DNA of 64,000 nucleotides from Apricaphanius iberus (taxonomy: Eukaryota; Chordata; Actinopteri; Cyprinodontiformes; Aphaniidae). The stretch covers positions 372,001-436,000 of the forward strand of contig JAPXFQ010002081.1 in NCBI GenBank assembly GCA_028564705.1, in the 5' to 3' direction. Below, piece after piece: positions 23,540 to 33,589 of the stretch (position 1 is the first letter of the stretch; each line of letters opens with the position of its first letter). The notes below the pieces were generated by a model. The model did not search any database. It was not told the origin of the DNA and was given only the letters and a program-made list of their open reading frames with translations. The translations under genes were made by a program, and so were the position numbers.

Positions 23540-23684
23540 CTTTACAGGCCCCAGCAGCTCCCAGGTGGTAAATAGCAGCCAGAACATGCCAGATAGCCTT
23601 CTGCTCTCCGGCTGAGAAGCTAAGCGTTTCCATGGCAGTCAGCAGCTTGGTGAAGGCAACAGACGCTCGCTGCTTTTCTTCAAC
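23540..23684 (-). CDS. myo18b: myo18b exon 11, motor
   Basis: 145 nt, 48 codons plus one base. Reads [20 protein letters not shown], then [20 protein letters not shown] and AAGACK, the classic 'ilaaIyHLG' helix of myosin motors. Acceptor ...ctacag, donor gtgaca. Confidence 0.96.
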
Positions 23685-23924
23685 CTGTAGGCACATAGAC
23701 AGAGAAAAAAAGGAGAAGGTTTGTTGACTGCCAGGACTGCCTCTGGAAGTGAGCTGCCTAAAAAAGTGGAATAACAGTTGAGTCACATCCCAGATCAGAT
23801 AGATCTCCATACTTTTTCCTGTTTTTATTCTCTATTTTTAGCTCCGGAAAAAAAGAACTCATTAACAAAGACTTTTATCTAATTACAAGCAGAGGAGTGT
23901 AATCTAGAAATGATTGTTTTTTGT

Positions 23925-24425
23925 GTGTCCTTCACGCTGTGCTCATGAAAGAAGCACCTAACCCTTCCTTGACTGAACAAAAGCCCATTTTGCTCAGTAG
24001 TATTGCTTTTAAACCAATGACACAATCAAATGAAAAAGACACAACAGCAGTTATCTGGTTACAATCAAGTGGAACAGTAAAGTTACAGGGACTAGAAGTA
24101 GGGAAGGTAAAGGATTTTAGGTACTTGGGGTCAACGGTCCAGAGCAACAGAGAATGTGGAAGACAGGTGAATACGTGTGTGCAAATTGGTTGGAATGGGT
24201 GGAGAAAAATGCAAATGTTAGATGTTTTGGAGATAAAGGCAGAGAGAGAGGCCAGACTAAGATGGTTTGGAAATGCTCAGAGGAGAGACGAGGATTATAT
24301 TAGTAGAAGAATGCTGAGGATGGAGCCACCGGGCAGGAGGCAGAGAGGATGCAGATGATAGGACTAAATCGAGATAGATGATTCACTGTGGCGATCCCTG
24401 AATGAAAAAGCCAAGAGAGAAGAAG
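23925..24425 (+). pseudogene. RTE-like LINE ORF end, internally deleted
   Basis: Open frame ending GLEVGKVKDFRYLGSTVQSN, then ARLRWFGNAQRRDEDYISRR and MEPPGRRQRG. These are the reverse-transcriptase C-terminal blocks (DF.YLGS, RLRWFGH.QRR, EPPGRR.RG) common in fish LINEs, but the ~100 residues between them are missing. Ends with 'gccaagagagaagaagagga', the typical tail of this family. Confidence 0.8.
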
Positions 24426-24429
24426 AGGA

Positions 24430-25150
24430 TCTGCTTCTAATCAACCCTAAATAACAAATCTTTCAGTTTATATTTATTTATGTTGTACCTGCAGCCCCGC
24501 TCATTAAATATGGCAATTTATGCTCTTCTATGAACCTGCTCCGTAGCAGGCTAACTGTGAGGCTTATTTTAGCTTGATCAAATTATTGGATGATCCATGT
24601 GATGTCACACTGCAGGGCTGGTATTCTACTGTTCTTCTTTCTGTAACCCTACCCTCCCTCCAATATAAAGTTATTAAATGTTTGCAGCAACATCAGTTTC
24701 TTTTTGTTGGTTAAATTATGAAATGTAAATTTTATATTTTAAAATGTAGTTTTAATTATTTAATGATGTATCTAATGATCTTTTGCCATTTTGATGAACA
24801 TTATTGTTTTTAATATTTACTTGCTACCAGAAATTTCTTGTTCCACGGATGTTGCCCTAACACAAGGGTATTAATACTTACAAATAAATCACTTTTTGTC
24901 TAAGATGGAGCCATTAAATCATTGTACTGTCCTGTCTAAATGTGTGAAAATAGCCTTATAGTACCTAAAAAAATTTTTTATAAAAAATAAACATATACAT
25001 TTAGATACTTTATTTATTTATGTACTGTAATTTTACAATTTAAACACTTTAAACTGTTCTTATTTAGTTGTTAAATCTCTTTACATCCCTTCTTAAATCA
25101 TGTTTTAACATATTTAACCTGTTAAACTATTTTCTGTCTTGTGTTATAGA
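24430..25150. other. intron 10, AT-rich
   Basis: Nothing recognised. Confidence 0.5.
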
Positions 25151-25164
25151 CTGATTTTAATAAC

Positions 25165-25576
25165 TAGGGATGCACCTATACCGATACTGGTATCGGGTAT
25201 CGGCCCAGATACTGCCTAATGTACTGGATTCGGTATCGGTTAAACTTAACCGTTACCATGAACCGATACTCAAAATGGGGAAAATCTGCAACAAATTCAC
25301 CAAAAAATATAAACTTTTCACTTGAAATGTTATTTTTGTGGTAATTTTATATTTTACATCTGTTATTTTGTCTCAGTTATGTTTAGTTTGTAAAGTCTGG
25401 TACCTTTAGTCTCTTCAAGAAAGGCACCAGAAGTTATAAAGTTTATTAATTCAACAATATGTGGCAAGGTACACAACGAGGGCCCAGGCGGATCGGTATC
25501 GGGTATCGACAGATACCCAAAATCCAGCCATCGGTATCGGTATCGGGACTGAAAAAGTCGGACCGGTGCATCCCTA
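25165..25576. mobile_element. hAT MITE, 412 bp ('TAGGGATGCACC' ends)
   Basis: Starts TAGGGATGCACCTATACCGA and ends ...GGTGCATCCCTA (inverted). Flanks TTAATAAC and TTAAAAAC (25157-25164, 25577-25584; 7 of 8 identical). Subterminal 'ggtatcgg' repeats occur at both ends. Non-coding. Same family as 32469-32785. Confidence 0.9.
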
Positions 25577-25584
25577 TTAAAAAC

Positions 25585-26640
25585 TCACAACTGACTCCAG
25601 ATTATCTCACCCTGCTCAACAAGGTAATAAGATTTATTAACATGAATTTAGACATTTACCTCAAGAAGCGCTTCTCAGCGCTCAGTATGTCTCTCTCTCT
25701 AAGCTGTCCATAAAGTACAATCACCTAATTTACATTATAACACAATGCAGCCTGACAAACTTTTATATGCAGCTGATGTTCCACTTATTGATTATGATGT
25801 AATTGTGATGCTCATAGGATGCAGTAATAAGTCTTTCTCAGACTTGGAGAAGAATGCTGCTTTTTCCTTTCCTTCTATACTCACTTATCAAGCATCGATT
25901 GACAGGGGCTGCCTGTTGACCTCACATGAGCCTTGCTTTGTTGAACTCACTTGTGAGGAATACACCCCCATGTGGCAGGGTTATACTGTTTATTAGCACA
26001 AAAATTCAAACTTATTTTTTTATTTGTGAGACTGAAATGATGTCCCTCTTTGCTGTCTACAAGACAGTATATATTTCTGTTTTTAGTAAGAGTCAGGAAT
26101 AATAACATGGGTAATTTTTTCATGTCTCCTCAGATTTGGACTGGAGTACATATTTTAGCTTCTCTTTGTCAGTGAAGCTGCTACACCAGATAACAAGTTA
26201 GCTCAGGAGATATGGTGGTATGGTGATTGGTCCAGAACAAATACATGTTTAGACACATTCATTAAGCATCCACCATTACAGAAAAGGAACGACAGAAGCA
26301 TGATCAAGTCCTGAATGTCAACCTAAAACATTTAAAACTGAATAGACAAATACAAAATTAATTAGAGAAACTCTGGATGTCTGGGTAGATGAATCTACAG
26401 TTTATGTAATGGAAGGGTTTTTACTTGGCTATTGTCTAGCTGTTAGATCATTATAAGATTAAATATATATTTAATTATTGATGTTTCATGCAAACAGAGT
26501 AAAAGAAAAGGAAGTAAAAAAATTTAAACATTTCTAGTTTTTAAACATTTTATACAAATGCAGTGAAAGAAAACAAACAATTTTTTTTACATATTTCTAG
26601 TTTTTAAATATTTTATGCAAATGCAGATCTTTATTTTTTA
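25585..26640. other. intron 10
   Basis: No gene or clear repeat; some AT-rich near-duplications (26540-26620, 'catttctagtttttaaa' twice). Confidence 0.45.
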
Positions 26641-26965
26641 TGACCGCACACAATCAGTGATCAAGCCCCCTTGGCGATCTCTTTGTTCCCATCCCAATGA
26701 GTCATCCGTTGACTTGAGTGGCAGCAGCATGAGTGGGAGCCCCGTCACCTTTAGTTGTAATCAGGGCAGCTATGAAAAGAGCTAACAGAGCTGATTTCCT
26801 GCTGCTGAGACTGCAGCTGTGTTTCACATGTTAAGGTCAGTGGGGGGGGGACACCAGCTGCTAATGAATGCTGTGGATTTCAGTGTGGAGACTGAGCTGG
26901 TTGAGCTGGTTAAATGTGTCAGCTGACTATAGTAAAGAGCCAGTTTTATTTTTAAAATGCACATG
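26641..26965. promoter_or_regulatory. candidate intronic muscle enhancer
   Basis: A GC-richer, repeat-free island in intron 10 with three CAGCTG E-boxes (26814-26819, 26855-26860, 26920-26925), CACATG (26825-26830), an AP-1-like GAGTCAT near 26699 and an A/T-rich MEF2-like stretch (ttttatttttaaaatg, about 26944-26960). Myogenic factors and MEF2 drive sarcomeric genes such as myo18b. Function is inferred only from motif clustering. Confidence 0.25.
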
Positions 26966-27147
26966 TTACACAGCAGAGATTATCTAGTGTGGGAAATAAA
27001 ACTATTGTGTTTGACCTCTTAGATTGTGACAGCAGATCTGCTGAACCACCTTCTATGTGAGGTCAAAATTTTGTATGGCATAGAAAATGGAGTCTCTAGA
27101 CCTCACAGAGTTCAAAATCGTGAAACGATGATTTTAGATGAACTGAC

Positions 27148-27480
27148 CTTGCAATATAAAGCTTCTAGTGTCCAAAAGCGTCATTGACTACTAATTACAC
27201 TGACTATAGAGCACTGTTCTGGTGAAATGATCTTGGGCTGATGTTGGGCTGACCAATTAAAGACATACGCACACCATTGCATTCAACAGCTGTTAAAAAA
27301 AATAGGCTCTACTCCATCTGTGGTTGTGTGCCTGTCAGAGAGTCCATGTGTCAACAGATGATGGCACTGCAGTTCTCTGCACCTCTGCAAATGGAGAAGT
27401 ATAAACTATATAAACTAGGCTTAAGGGTTTTCAACAGAACATCACTGCTGTTCTGGATGACCTGTTGGGTAAAGAACATT
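27148..27480 (-). pseudogene. broken second copy of the 354-911 membrane ORF 3' end
   Basis: Nucleotide similarity to 300-600 runs through the stop codon (FHQNSAL-stop here, FHQNGAL-stop there) and into the sequence after it, which reads gacactagaagctttatatt here and a close variant there. The reading frame upstream is interrupted by indels and stops, including an in-place duplication of 'agtttata'. It is a relic, not a functional gene. Confidence 0.55.
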
Positions 27481-28057
27481 TGGCAGGAAAATGAATGAAC
27501 AGCCTTTCTGTGTTTTAATAAAGCTTTTGATAAAATACTTGACTTTTTGCTTCTTGCTCCTTCTTTTTGCGTTTTGAAGTGAAACTTAGAACCTGGTTGT
27601 GATGCGGCAGAGTGAATTCAAATACTTGTAAGAGATTTGTGTGTGCATTCCTCATTCATATTGTTAAACTATATTCAAGGCATTACATACTAGCAGAGTC
27701 CTTATGTGTCATCCTAAACATGTTCTAATCAACATATTTCTTAAATCAGAAAGGCAATGGAGGATCACCCGGTGTCTCTTCACACCTGACTTTGCTTTGT
27801 ACAATATTTCTATGTCACACACTTTCACTAATTCCTGTATTACTTGTCATCTAGGGTCTCAACGCCCTGACCAGGAAGACCAGAGCGCTCTGAAAACACC
27901 ACGCATGGCAGGAAGATGTTAAGATTATTATAAGAGCCACCCCAATAATCGAGGCGTATTGGAAGGCGAGAATCGGGGTAAAAAAGCCTAAAACTCCTGC
28001 CATGTAAACTATACCTAACACAGAATGAAGCACACACTGTATTTGCACTTTCTGTAC
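27481..28057. other. intron 10 near exon 10
   Basis: No gene recognised. A minus-strand open frame (27851-28057) runs out of exon 10 into the intron and is hydrophobic, but it lies past the donor and has no homology I know. Confidence 0.4.
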
Positions 28058-28121
28058 CTTGGTAGGATGAAGTATACCAAAAGAGTTGGATTCAGTGAGT
28101 TGGTGCAGCTGCAGTTCTGTC
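28058..28121 (-). CDS. myo18b: myo18b exon 10, motor
   Basis: 64 nt: one base plus 21 codons (TELQLHQLTESNSFGILHPTK), phase 0 at the end. Corresponds to the myosin segment 'LRTEL.L..L.E.N.FGI'. Acceptor ...ttccag, donor gtacag. Flanked by large repeat-bearing introns. Confidence 0.94.
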
Positions 28122-28854
28122 CTGGAAAACAATAAACAGGAATTCAATCAGGACATGTTGAAGAGGAGCAACAGTAGATTTCATAAAATCAGATGCAAGA
28201 AAAATCTGGGACCTTCAGGATTTAGATTGTTTGCAGAAGTTAAAGCAGCAAGAAAATATTTGCACTTCTACATCATCTGGATTATACCGAATCATGACTT
28301 TGACTGTGATTAAATATACAATCCCAAAATAAAAGGACAATATTCTTAAATTCTTTGTAGGTTTTTTTCAGTCCTAACATTTTTTGAGGCTTTTAAACCA
28401 AAAAGAAAAGCAAAGCCATATTTTTACTCAAACATACAAAGTCAAAGGTATGTACAACTATCATCTTATTGTATTCTGTGGTAAATGCAGGGTTGTTTCA
28501 GCAGGGTCAAATGACAACAAGTGACAGAAATCTGATTTTGAAAGAGAACAAAAGTCTTGACAATGTGGAGTCTCATTTGGGTAAGAAAGGGAACCATCCA
28601 TTCATTTGTTTTCTGTTCCTTTTTAATGTTAAAAAGGACAGAAGTATAAATCTGTGATCTATTCTGTGCGGAGTCATTTGCTAAGTATTTTTCTGTTTAA
28701 GGCATTGCATGCTTGGACAATTATTCCTCTGGTTCTGGATGCTGAAGAATTTTAAGCTTACTTTATTACTTTCTAACAGCTTTTATTATGGCAACAAGGT
28801 ATTGCATTCACAACTGGGAGCAGCTGACTTACTTCTTAAAAACGTAAATAATAC

Positions 28855-29018
28855 CTGAACTACAACCCCAATCAGTGAGGAGTTGAACATGAAGCTTTGT
28901 GGATGCATAGCAAGACCAAAGAGCAAAGAGAGGAGGTGGAAGTTCAAATCCTTCTCTTCTGTACATCCTAACAGGCAAGGATCATATCCGGATCTCCAAT
29001 ATCTCTCTGTCCATCTTT
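28855..29018 (-). other. exon-like segment between myo18b exons 9 and 10 (possible poison exon)
   Basis: 164 nt bounded by a good acceptor (ctgtttgttag) and donor (CAG/gtatta). One frame is open throughout (RWTERYWRSGYDPCLLGC...), but joined to exon 9 in the required phase it stops after about a dozen codons (TGA). If spliced in, it would trigger nonsense-mediated decay. Not counted as coding. Confidence 0.25.
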
Positions 29019-29089
29019 CTAACAAACAGCCAGAGATTTAAAGAGGAGAGGCAGAAAAACAAATGAGCTGGATTAGCAGTGTTTGCTAA

Positions 29090-29275
29090 TAACTAATGCT
29101 ATCATCCAGGACAAGTTACTGCAAAATATCATCTCTGCTCCTCACAAGGCAGTCATGAGACTGTTACACAACAACAGTCTTCAGTCAGAGACTTCTTCAG
29201 ATTTGATGCAAGTCTGACTACTACCAAAGTTCCTTCCTCCTCTTGGCATCACCATCCAAGACAACCCTTTGAAGA
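29090..29275 (+). repeat. dispersed repeat fragment
   Basis: Shares 'cagtcatgagactg', 'cagtcttcagtcagagactt' and 'ccttcctcctcttggcatca' with a diverged copy at 46255-46400. Probably a LINE 3' region; parent not identified. Confidence 0.5.
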
Positions 29276-29399
29276 TAATTGATATCTTTCAAAAAACTAA
29301 ACTTTTTTGTTTTGAATAATTAAATAATGTTTTAACTGAATGGAATTATTGGGGGAGAGGGAAGGTACATGCCGAACAGGTCACCATCACAGAGACATA

Positions 29400-29700
29400 A
29401 GCCTGTGAATATTCTCATTCATCCAGGTCATGGTTATCTCAAGGAAATTTCAATCGAACGCAACTGGACTTGGTAATTTGTCTTGGAAGACGTTTCACCT
29501 CTTATCCAAGAGGCTTCATCAGTTCATGCTCGCCGCTGACCAGGCTGGGACTGGTCTAACTAACTGGTGTTGCTAGCTGAGTCTCCACACCAGTTAGTTG
29601 GACCAGTCCCAACCTGGTCAGCTTGTACTTGGATAAGAGGTGAAACGTCTTCCAAGACAAATTACCAAGTCCAGTTGCGTTCGAATGAAATTTCCTTGAG
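29400..29700. mobile_element. Penelope-like snapback element with 14-bp target duplication
   Basis: A 301-bp insert flanked by identical ATCACAGAGACATA (29386-29399 and 29701-29714). Long near-perfect inverted arms, 29436-29510 and 29628-29702, enclose a second inverted pair (29538-29569 and 29588-29619). The arm sequence (ggataagaggtgaaacgtct) is a widespread fish motif that fits hammerhead-bearing Penelope-like elements. The right arm lacks about 20 bases present in the left. Assignment to Penelope is by motif only. Confidence 0.7.
29489..29522 (-). ncRNA. hammerhead ribozyme motif (type I, minimal stem III)
   Basis: Minus strand reads CTGATGA, a stem-loop CCTCTT-GGAT-AAGAGG, then GAAAC and the cleavage triplet GTC, i.e. 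the complete hammerhead core in order, with a short GAA/TTC stem I. Minimal stem III hammerheads are known from Penelope-like retroelements and often act as dimers. The plus-strand counterpart in the right arm has lost CTGATGA and should be inactive. Confidence 0.7.
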
Positions 29701-30262
29701 ATCACAGAGACATACAAACATGCACACATGGACTCATTCACAGGAGTATTAAGCACATACAGTATAATATGAGTACATATGTACAATCTCAATACATAAA
29801 GTGTCTGTATTGCAATTGTTGGAGGAAGCCAGAGTACCTAGAGAGAACCCATGGGAAGAAATACCCCAGTACTTCCCTTGGTTTTTCTACCTGCATATAA
29901 TCGTTAGAACAGATGAATGAAGCATACAAAAGATGAAATTATCATCAGGTGTTTCTGTTTATTTCCTTCTTATTTCTAAGGGACAATAATGAATATAAAC
30001 TTCTGATTTTATAGAAATTAATAAAAAAATAATAATCTACAGTGTTTCCTTCTAAAAATTGACTGACCCTAAAACACAAAAACCTTTTTTAGATTTAATG
30101 TCTAATCTAATTGTGTTGATTTGTTGATTTCATGACTGCATGAAGTGAGAAACTCCCACTGACAGGATCTGTTGTGAAAGATGCAACGCTGATAATTAAA
30201 CTCTTTTTAAAAAACATGATGAGCAAAAGTCCTTCAAATCCTACTTTAATTTTTAACTTTAC

Positions 30263-30363
30263 CTCAGTTCTGTGCTGAGTCCTGCCAGCATCTGAGAGAA
30301 GACCAGGAAGTTGCTTTCCCCTGGAGTTTTTTGACACACTTTCCATTTGTCCAGCATCATAGT
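30263..30363 (-). CDS. myo18b: myo18b exon 9, motor
   Basis: 101 nt, 33 codons plus AG. Reads TMMLDKWKVCQKTPGESNFL then VFSQMLAGLSTEL. The GESNFLVFSQMLAGL block is characteristic of MYO18B. AG joins G of exon 10 to make Arg (STELR-TELQL). Acceptor ...gaacag, donor gtaaag. Confidence 0.96.
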
Positions 30364-30448
30364 CTGTTCAATGGAGAGCCACACAGCAGGAATAAATGCG
30401 CTACATCATGTTTGATTGTTAGATAGTGCTTTTGTTCATGCTGCATAC

Positions 30449-30591
30449 CTGCAGGTGTCCGGCAGAAACCTGACCAGCATGGTTAAAGTCCAGAGATAAG
30501 ACCATGGCAAATCGAGATGAGGCATCGCTGTGCTGGGAGCTGACGCAGCCGAAAGCCCTCAGGATGGTGAACATAGCATGCACACGCTCCA
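30449..30591 (-). CDS. myo18b: myo18b exon 8, motor switch-I region
   Basis: 143 nt, 2 bases plus 47 codons. Reads ERVHAMFTILRAFGCVSS, then HSDASSRFAMVLSLDFNHAGQ. The SSRF part is the switch-I position, where conventional myosins have NxNSSRFG; the paired asparagines are lost, as expected for class XVIII. Acceptor ...cactag, donor gtatgc. Confidence 0.96.
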
Positions 30592-30682
30592 CTAGTGAGG
30601 AAAACATTTGGATGAAACACTCAGAGAAGTGGTGTGTCTAAAGTTTGGTTCTGTTGTGATGTTTCCGAAGCTAAGTACTCAC

Positions 30683-30893
30683 CACTGATGTTCTGTCCAG
30701 CTGTACCGGCTTGTTTGAGGAGGGAATATGTGAAAGCTTGGCAGGTTGTGGTCTTGCCTGTGCCGCTGCGTCCTAGCACACACACACTGTGGTCCCTCCT
30801 GGTTCCAACCATGGATAAATACACCTGTTTGACCAGTGCATCCAATGCAGGAGGGGCGTCCCACACAAAATCCCCTCGCCGTGTCTTTGGGGT
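30683..30893 (-). CDS. myo18b: myo18b exon 7, motor with P-loop
   Basis: 211 nt, 70 codons plus one base. It carries the nucleotide-binding P-loop GRSGTGKTT at 30747-30773 (about residues 358-366), preceded by RRDHSVCVL and followed by an alpha helix (TCQAFTYSLLKQAG). The class-wide form is G.SG.GKTT, so the phosphate-binding lysine is kept. Acceptor ...ttgcag, donor gtgagt. Confidence 0.97.
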
Positions 30894-31071
30894 CTGCAAC
30901 AAAAAGAGGGGAGATAAACGGTATGAAAACATTTGCAGGAATTTTGTTACACAAGCGGTTGACATTTTGTAACTTACTTCATCACCATCTGAAGAAAACT
31001 CCAACATGCTTTGTTAAAAATGCATCTTTTTGTTCATGTTTTGATTTGATTGACAAGGTTTGGGATCTCAC

Positions 31072-31239
31072 CTTGCTGTTGGTCTGAATTGGGGGCCACA
31101 AACTGACCAGGTTGGGTCCAGCATGAGTGAGGGGCATGTTGGCTTTAGCTCGACTGGTCAATGTATGCAGAACTCCACATTCATTCACACTTTGCAGGTC
31201 GCTTAGATCTTCACACAGGTCCAGCTCTGATGGGTTACA
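31072..31239 (-). CDS. myo18b: myo18b exon 6, motor N-terminal part
   Basis: 56 codons, phase 0. Reads CNPSELDLCEDLSDLQSVNE, then CGVLHTLTSRAK, a hydrophobic stretch and NSK. It corresponds to the start of the myosin motor (the 'DL..L..LNE..VLH.L..R' signature). Acceptor ...ccctag, donor gtgaga. Confidence 0.95.
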
Positions 31240-32030
31240 CTAGGGAGACAGAGAGACACTGATAAAGGGCCACCACATTGATTCTGCACAAAGTGGGGAG
31301 CTCAACTCTGACAGCAAGTACTTCAAACGACAGTTTGCCATTGTTGTAGTGCTGAAATAAATATTAAAAAGTCAAATCATTTTATTAATAGTACTTGGCA
31401 AGGATGATTTATTTACATAAAAATATGTTCCAAAAACCCTTACAATCAGCAGGTCTGATGAACAAATTGCTCATTTTATCTGGGCTCAAAAATGATTACA
31501 AGAGTTCAAGTTATGCCTTACAATATTGCTATTTATAATTATTTAAATATTAAAGGTGGGGGGTATCTCAGGTCAGTTTCATACCTCAATTTAGACTCAT
31601 TCTTTCTCCTTTCTAAGCTTTCTAATTCTAGTTAATACATGTAAACAAACCCTCTTGTAGCAATCCTCATCAACAATTACATATCTGTTGAATTTCTTCA
31701 TTGCAGCTAAAGATTTTAAGAAAAAATAGCGACAAATGCTTACATTTTACATTTATTTTAATTATATATATATATATTCAATAAATGTTGTGATAAACAC
31801 TCGTCACTTTTTGTTATGATCCTTGTCTGAACCGTCTAAATCCTGTTTAGTACAGTAGCCACTACTGGCTTGTCGATATTATCTATTAAAATTATAAACA
31901 CATTACCACACATGAGATATTGACAAGATTATAAGAAAAATACTTTAAAAACTACATAATTTTTCAGAGAAAATTGGAAATTTCCTGTTCCTATTTGTAC
32001 TAAGTAATGATCACAAGTACACCTCTGAAT
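31240..32030. other. intron 5, right of exon 6
   Basis: AT-rich with a short (AT)n at about 31764-31779; no gene seen. Confidence 0.5.
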
Positions 32031-32335
32031 GCTTAAAATAAAGGTTTTGCAGTGGTCTGGTCAAATTCTGGATTTAAATCAGATTAAGATGCTCTCTGAC
32101 ATGACTTCAATCAGACTGTTCATTCCATGAAAACCCAACCTTATAACTGAATTAAATTGGGCCAGAATTTTGTCAGTTATTGCTTTCAGGAGTGGCACTT
32201 TTCACTGGGTTAAGGTTACAGAACAGCTTTTTGTTCTTACTCAATTTGTTCAATACTTGTACCTAACTAAGACAGGCAACTGTGAAAATTAGTGTAAAAG
32301 CTGCTCTGCACCTTCAGAATATTTGATCAAAAACG
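32031..32335 (+). mobile_element. Tc1-like transposon 3' relic
   Basis: Decayed match to a Tc1-family end: 'tttgcagtggtctggtcaaa', 'gctctctgacatgacttcaa' and 'gggccagaattttgtcagtt'. Frame lost. Confidence 0.65.
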
Positions 32336-32468
32336 CTTTAAAAGAAACTCAGGCTGCAATTTATAGAGAAATATGGTTAATTCACCACTTTTGCACATCA
32401 CTGTATTTGCAATGTATGCAAATTATTATTGCTGATGTTGAATTGCCTGTCATAATGTGCCAAATAAT

Positions 32469-32785
32469 TAGGGATATACCGATACTTGTATTGGGTATCG
32501 GCCCCGATACCGTCTAATGTACATGTATCGTATCAGTTAAACTTAACTTCACACAAAAAAGATACATTTTTCACTTGAAATTTAATTTTTGTGCTAATTT
32601 TGTATTTTACATCTGTTATGTTTAGTTATTAAAGTCTGGTACCTTTAGTCTCTTCAAGAAAGGTATAAGGAGGAAGTTATACAGTTTATTAATTTAACAA
32701 TAGTATTGGATCTTATCGGTATCGACAGATACACAAAATCCAGGCATCGTATCGAAATGAAAAATTTGGATCAGAGCACCCCTAC
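32469..32785. mobile_element. hAT MITE, 317 bp, perfect 8-bp target duplication
   Basis: Starts TAGGGATATACCGATAC and ends ...GCACCCCTA, flanked by CAAATAAT on both sides (32461-32468, 32786-32793). Shares the 'tatcggccccgatac' subterminal block and interior with 25165-25576 but is about 95 bases shorter. Sits 47 bases left of exon 5 (donor side). Confidence 0.9.
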
Positions 32786-32832
32786 AAATAATATTTACAA
32801 ATGTGGGCTTTCAAAAGTAATGAAAAAGTCAC

Positions 32833-32945
32833 CTTCTCAACATCAAACTCTGTGACATCATGGAGCGACCCGTCCGTCTCAAGGCGGACTCTAACTCGAC
32901 CATCCGGGAGTTCAGGTGTGCCTTCATCCGGCTTGAGCTGAATGG
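32833..32945 (-). CDS. myo18b: myo18b exon 5, SH3-like segment
   Basis: 113 nt, 2 bases plus 37 codons. Reads IQLKPDEGTPELPDGRVRVR then ETDGSLHDVTEFDVEK, the typical class XVIII pre-motor beta-rich segment (GRVRVRL). Acceptor ...tttcag, donor gtgact; ends in phase 0 before CNPSELDL of exon 6. Confidence 0.94.
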
Positions 32946-33504
32946 CTGAAAAGAAAAGAAGTGAGGAGCTGAAACCAACAGAAAATAAAAAAATCCCAAA
33001 TCAACAAATAAGCATGTGCCTTTATTTCTCTTAAATATGAGCTTTCCATCCAAATCTCCTGCTCTCCGCACAACAAAGACAGGGTTCACAGGTTAGGGCT
33101 GCCAGGTTCTAACTGGATCAGTGCAGTGAGTAGATGGGGAGCTTGAGACAAGGGCAGGGCTGGATAAAAAGAGCAGCTGTAACTAATCCAGAACATGATA
33201 TCCAGCCAATGCAATAGGCTGGATCACAGCAGCTTGTGTGTGGATTAACAGATGATTTTACTAATCTCAAATCGCATCACTGGAGAGATAGAGTCTGTTT
33301 AGACACAGTGGCTTTTCTAAACAGAATACATCTGCATGATCAGTTTGTTAAAACAATAAAAGTTTTGACTGTACTTTTAAATATTATTGATATAAAAAAA
33401 TCAAATAATCTAATCTTTCTTGACATGAAGAGATTAAATTTGATCCTTTTGAAGTTGGTGTTTTGAACAATTTAAAACAATAATTATTTTTATTATTACT
33501 GCTA

Positions 33505-33565
33505 CTCCTACTACTACTACTACTACTACTACTACTAATAATAATAATAATAATAATAATAATCA
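33505..33565. repeat. trinucleotide microsatellite (CTA)n(ATA)n
   Basis: About eight ctact/act units followed by about ten aat units. Intron 4. Confidence 0.9.
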
Positions 33566-33589
33566 TAATAGCAATCAGTCAGGTTTTAC

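Larger units (their letters stand above)
29365..29870 (+). repeat. dispersed fish repeat split by a younger insertion
   Basis: Left part gaacaggtcaccatcacaga and right part acatacaaacatgcacacat...ggaggaagccagagtaccta belong to the same unit as 51590-51840. It is interrupted at 29400-29700 by the snapback element, so this repeat is the older one. Confidence 0.65.

Noticed and set aside
28855..29018. Segment as a normal coding exon of myo18b
   Set aside because: Exons 9 and 10 join perfectly (STEL-R-TELQL) without it, and in the required phase it contains a stop. Kept only as a poison-exon candidate.
32829..33089. Minus-strand ORF running through exon 5
   Set aside because: It is in the wrong frame for the family match; the correct frame gives GRVRVRL and clean phases.
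33041..33095. Possible extra myo18b exon (MNPVFVVRRAGDLDGK...)
   Set aside because: No acceptor/donor pair in the right phase; exons 4 and 5 already join through a shared Ala codon.
33384..33566. Ile/Ser-rich minus-strand ORF
   Set aside because: Simple translation of the trinucleotide microsatellite.
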